A DNA stretch of 7,464 nt, from NCBI GenBank assembly GCA_902796215.1, contig CADBNY010000110.1, positions 1 through 7,464 of the forward strand, in the 5' to 3' direction. The position numbers and the translations under genes were made by a program. The notes beneath the pieces are model-generated. The model was not told the DNA's origin. It made no database searches and saw only the letters and a list, made by a program, of their open reading frames with translations. Each line of letters begins with the position of its first letter. Position 1 is the stretch's first letter. The DNA comes from an uncultured Erysipelotrichaceae bacterium (GTDB taxonomy: Bacteria; Bacillota_I; Bacilli_A; RF39; UBA660). Of the stretch, positions 4,990-7,464 are shown in pieces.

Positions 4990-6354
4990 ATGAATGTCGA
5001 CATTTTTTGGTCGAAACTTTTAAGTCAAATAAAAGATGAACTAACTTCTCTCTCTTATAATACTTGGTTCTCTGATACAGAATTGTATAAATTAGAAGAT
5101 GGAAAGGCTTATATTATTGTTCCAATGCCTATTCATAAAAAGCACTTAATAGACAATTATGCAGAATTAATTACTTCTAAATTATTTGAAATAACGAATT
5201 CTCATTATGAACTTGTGCTTTTATTAAGAGAAGAAATTGAATTAGAAGAAAAGAAAGAAGTTGAAAAAAAAGAAAAAATTACGACTTCAAATGATAACGT
5301 TCATAATAATTTAAATAAAAAATATGTTTTTGATAATTTTATTGTTGGAAACAGTAATAAATTTGCTCAAGCAGCAGCTTTATCTGTCGCTGAAAACCCT
5401 GGTAATATGTATAATCCATTGTTTTTATATGGAAATAGTGGTTTAGGGAAAACTCATTTGATGCACGCTATTGGAAATTATATTGTAAATAATACAGATA
5501 AAAAAGTTCTATATGTTACAAGTGAACAATTTCGAGAAGATTTTGTAAAAGCAAATCGGCGAGATGAAAAGGGAACTAATTTTAATTATATCGATTTTTT
5601 CAAAGATAAATATCGAAATATAGATGTTTTATTAATCGATGATATTCAATTTTTAGGAGGCGCGGCTCAGTCCCAGCAAGAATTTTTCCATACATTTAAT
5701 AATTTATATAATGACAGTAAGCAAATTATTATTTCTTCAGACCGTTCTCCTGATGACTTGAAATTACTTGAAGATAGACTTCGAACGCGTTTTTGCTGGG
5801 GATTAACAGTTAATATTTTTCCACCTGAATTTTCTCTTAGGACAGAAATACTTAAGAAAAAAATTATTGCAGATAATTTTGAGCAAGATATTCCAGATGA
5901 TGTTATTGAATATATTGCTTCTAATATAGGACCTGATGTAAGGCAATTAGAAGGATCTATTACTAGATTGTTGGCTTATTCAGCTATAATGGGTGGGGAA
6001 AAGATTACATTAGATCTGGCAATAGAAGCTTTAAAAGACTTTATTAGTAAGGGATTTGGAGAAAAGAATGATATTCATAGAATTCAAAAAATAGTTTCTG
6101 AATATTTTCAAATATCTGTTGAAGATATTAGAAGTAAGAAGAGAAGTTCTAATATTTCGTTTCCTAGGCAAATTGCAATGTACCTGTGTCGTACAATCAC
6201 CAGTGAGTCATTTCCTAAAATAGGAACAGAATTTGGAGGAAAAGACCATTCCACAGTAATGCATTCTGTTGAGAAAATAGAAAATGAAATTAGAGAAAAT
6301 AAAGATTTAGCTAATATTATTGAAAAATTAAAGAAAGATATAGGTGTTGTGTAA
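4990..6354 (+). CDS. dnaA: Chromosomal replication initiator protein DnaA
   Basis: This 454-aa AAA+ initiator binds DnaA boxes at oriC, forms an ATP-dependent filament and opens the DNA. Domain I covers about 1-78 (FWSKLLSQIKDEL, NTWFSD). A charged linker, domain II, covers about 80-110. Domain III runs from YVFDNFIVGNSNKFA at 112-126 and contains Walker A GNSGLGKTH at 148-156, Walker B VLLIDD at 213-218, sensor 1 ISSDR at 248-252, the arginine-finger segment LEDRLRTRF at 260-268 and sensor 2 GPDVRQLEG at 314-322 (R318). Domain IV (about 355-454) has the DNA-binding signature GGKDHSTVMHSVEKI at 416-430. The ATG lies 8 bases after GGGGAG. No in-frame alternative start gives a better N-terminus. 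W7, W26 and W270 are encoded by TGG. Flanking boxes suggest autoregulation. No terminator separates it from dnaN. Confidence 0.99.
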   Translation: MNVDIFWSKLLSQIKDELTSLSYNTWFSDTELYKLEDGKAYIIVPMPIHKKHLIDNYAELITSKLFEITNSHYELVLLLREEIELEEKKEVEKKEKITTSNDNVHNNLNKKYVFDNFIVGNSNKFAQAAALSVAENPGNMYNPLFLYGNSGLGKTHLMHAIGNYIVNNTDKKVLYVTSEQFREDFVKANRRDEKGTNFNYIDFFKDKYRNIDVLLIDDIQFLGGAAQSQQEFFHTFNNLYNDSKQIIISSDRSPDDLKLLEDRLRTRFCWGLTVNIFPPEFSLRTEILKKKIIADNFEQDIPDDVIEYIASNIGPDVRQLEGSITRLLAYSAIMGGEKITLDLAIEALKDFISKGFGEKNDIHRIQKIVSEYFQISVEDIRSKKRSSNISFPRQIAMYLCRTITSESFPKIGTEFGGKDHSTVMHSVEKIENEIRENKDLANIIEKLKKDIGVV

Positions 6355-6487
6355 AAATGTGACTTTTTTAAACAGTTTTCCACAATAATATATTAGTTAA
6401 ATTTTTGATAAATAAATAAAAAAAGAAATATTTTAACTTTTTCCACACTGATAATAGAAATATAAAAATAGAAAGAAGGAATTATAA
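6355..6487. other. oriC: oriC downstream part: dnaA-dnaN spacer with DnaA boxes and AT-rich stretch
   Basis: Two plus-strand TTTTCCACA boxes (6376-6384 and 6439-6447, each 8 of 9 to the consensus) bracket about 54 bases that are almost entirely A/T, a good candidate for the DNA unwinding element. In B. subtilis the unwinding site also lies between dnaA and dnaN, so the origin looks bipartite with dnaA in the middle. After the second box, thymines recur every third base (6449, 6452, 6455, 6461), a loose likeness to the DnaA-trio. The dnaN ribosome binding site AGAAGGA (6474-6480) ends the spacer. No clear dnaN promoter or terminator is seen. Confidence 0.8.
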
Positions 6488-7464
6488 ATGAAATTTACAA
6501 TAAAAAAAGATTTATTATTAGATGCTTTAACTAAAGTGTCAAAGGCAATATCTACGAAGAACTTAATCCCAGTTTTAGCTGGTATTAAGTTTGAACTTAA
6601 AAAGAAGAAACTTATTTTAACAGCAAGTGATAATGATATTACAATTCAAACTACTATTGAATCAGAAAATGATGAGGATTTTAAAATTGATAGGGAAGGT
6701 AGTATTATTATTCAAGGTAAGTATATTTTAGAAATTGTTCGTAAATTAAGAGATGAATATATTAATATAGAAGTTATTGATGAATTAAAAATACTTATTT
6801 ATACAGAAAATAGTGAATTTAATTTGAATGGAATCAGTGAAACTGAATATCCTAATATAGGGTTAGAAGAAAGCAAGAAAAAAATTGATATAAAAGTAGG
6901 TACTTTAAAGAGTATTGTTTATCAGACTGCATTTGCTTCTTCTAATGAAGAGAGTAAACCTGTTCTTACTGGTATTAACTTTAATATAGTAGGGGATATA
7001 TTAGAATGTAATTCAACAGATTCTTATCGATTAGCTCGAAAAATTATTCATTTAGATAAATCTAGCGAAGAAAATTATAATATTGTTATACCTAGTCATA
7101 ATTTACTTGAATGCACAAGAATACTTACCAATGATGAGGAATTGGTGGAATTACATATTTTTAATAATAAGATATTATTCAAGACTGGAAATCTTAAGTT
7201 TGAATCCCGTTTAATTAATGGAACTTATCCAAACACATCTAATTTGTTACCAGAAAATTCTTTTCTTGTTATTAGTACAAAATTATTAGACTTTTATGAT
7301 GTGATTGATCGGGTTAGTATTTTAACAAGTGATAAAGAGAAAAATATTGTAACATTAGAAACTTCTGGTAATACTTTAATATTAAAAAGTAGTTCTGTTG
7401 AAATTGGTAGAGTAGAAGAAAAAATGGCTATTCAAAAAAATAATGATGAAAATATAAAAATTTC
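6488..7464 (+). CDS. dnaN: DNA polymerase III beta subunit (sliding clamp), 5' part only
   Basis: This ring-forming clamp tethers the replicative polymerase and other partners to DNA. The window holds 325 codons plus two bases; the family is about 370-380 aa, so roughly 50 residues are missing at the end. The N-terminus MKFTIKKDLLLDALTKVSKAIS with IPVLAGIKF soon after is typical for clamp domain 1. Later conserved points include TASDNDITI in domain 1, STDSYRLA (usual form TDSHRLA) in domain 2, and RLINGTYPN, which matches the RLIDGxYPD loop with Asn in place of Asp. The frame is open throughout. The ATG has AGAAGGA 7 bases upstream. It follows dnaA by 133 bases, with origin DNA between them, and is probably read through from dnaA. 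Confidence 0.98.
   Translation, partial: MKFTIKKDLLLDALTKVSKAISTKNLIPVLAGIKFELKKKKLILTASDNDITIQTTIESENDEDFKIDREGSIIIQGKYILEIVRKLRDEYINIEVIDELKILIYTENSEFNLNGISETEYPNIGLEESKKKIDIKVGTLKSIVYQTAFASSNEESKPVLTGINFNIVGDILECNSTDSYRLARKIIHLDKSSEENYNIVIPSHNLLECTRILTNDEELVELHIFNNKILFKTGNLKFESRLINGTYPNTSNLLPENSFLVISTKLLDFYDVIDRVSILTSDKEKNIVTLETSGNTLILKSSSVEIGRVEEKMAIQKNNDENIKI

Noticed and set aside
5684..5692. TTTTCCATA, a DnaA-box-like 9-mer inside dnaA
   Set aside because: It is a single copy that encodes conserved residues of the ATPase domain, and such T-rich 9-mers are expected by chance in this composition.
6238..6270. CATTCCACA, a DnaA-box-like sequence near the dnaA 3' end
   Set aside because: It matches only 6 of 9 bases and falls on the codons for the invariant KDHSTV motif, which explains it.
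6108..6383. A 91-codon minus-strand frame antisense to the dnaA 3' end
   Set aside because: It overlaps the conserved DnaA domain IV and shows the same shadow composition, with no ribosome binding site or recognisable domain.
1..7464. A UGA=Trp (Mycoplasma-type) genetic code, suggested by the very low GC
   Set aside because: All six Trp codons in the complete genes are TGG and no gene needs TGA readthrough to reach its normal length. The standard bacterial code fits.
1..7464. A mobile element, CRISPR array, tRNA/rRNA gene or new defence system
   Set aside because: Coding sequence, operon spacers and the origin account for the whole window. I saw no terminal repeats, spaced direct repeats, transposase motifs or tRNA-like folds.

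Overview
This window is a chromosomal replication-origin region from a very AT-rich, low-GC Gram-positive bacterium (Bacillota or a tenericute-like relative). The gene order is the classic origin neighbourhood: mnmG, mnmE, jag/khpB, yidC, rnpA and rpmH on the minus strand, then the origin, then dnaA and dnaN on the plus strand. YidC is the lipoprotein (SpoIIIJ-like) type, DnaA boxes flank dnaA on both sides, and ribosome binding sites are strong AGGAGG types. All six tryptophans in the complete proteins (DnaA W7, W26, W270; MnmE W426; YidC W88, W287) are encoded by TGG and every complete gene ends in TAA. This gives no sign of the UGA=Trp code of Mycoplasma and Spiroplasma. I cannot name the genus.

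Left part (1-4492, minus strand): a consensus promoter (TTGACA, 18 bp, TATAAT) drives rpmH (L34), followed by a compact hairpin terminator or attenuator, rnpA (RNase P protein), yidC (membrane insertase) and jag (KH/R3H RNA-binding protein). Genes from rnpA to jag are packed with no gap or with a short overlap. A weak AT-rich terminator follows jag. Immediately beyond it, an extended -10 promoter starts a second unit, mnmE-mnmG, the two-component enzyme that modifies wobble uridine 34 of tRNAs. mnmG is cut by the window start.

Middle (4493-4989): about 500 bp with no convincing gene. Its left half is plain AT-rich DNA, and its right half carries a cluster of DnaA-box-like 9-mers whose best form is TTTTCCACA. 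A 7-bp-arm inverted repeat, a probable dnaA promoter and a GGTGGGGAG ribosome binding site follow.

Right part (4990-7464, plus strand): dnaA (454 aa, all four domains), a 133-bp spacer with two further TTTTCCACA boxes around a very AT-rich stretch (the likely unwinding site), then dnaN (beta clamp), cut by the window end after 325 codons.

Transcription diverges from the origin on both sides, so all genes are co-directional with the replication forks. The content is core housekeeping: replication start, ribosome and RNase P biogenesis, membrane protein insertion and tRNA modification. I see no mobile element, CRISPR, RNA gene or new defence system. The points worth a second look are origin architecture and box variants, the rpmH-rnpA attenuator, a shortened L34, a palindrome at the dnaA promoter and a cysteine pair in YidC.
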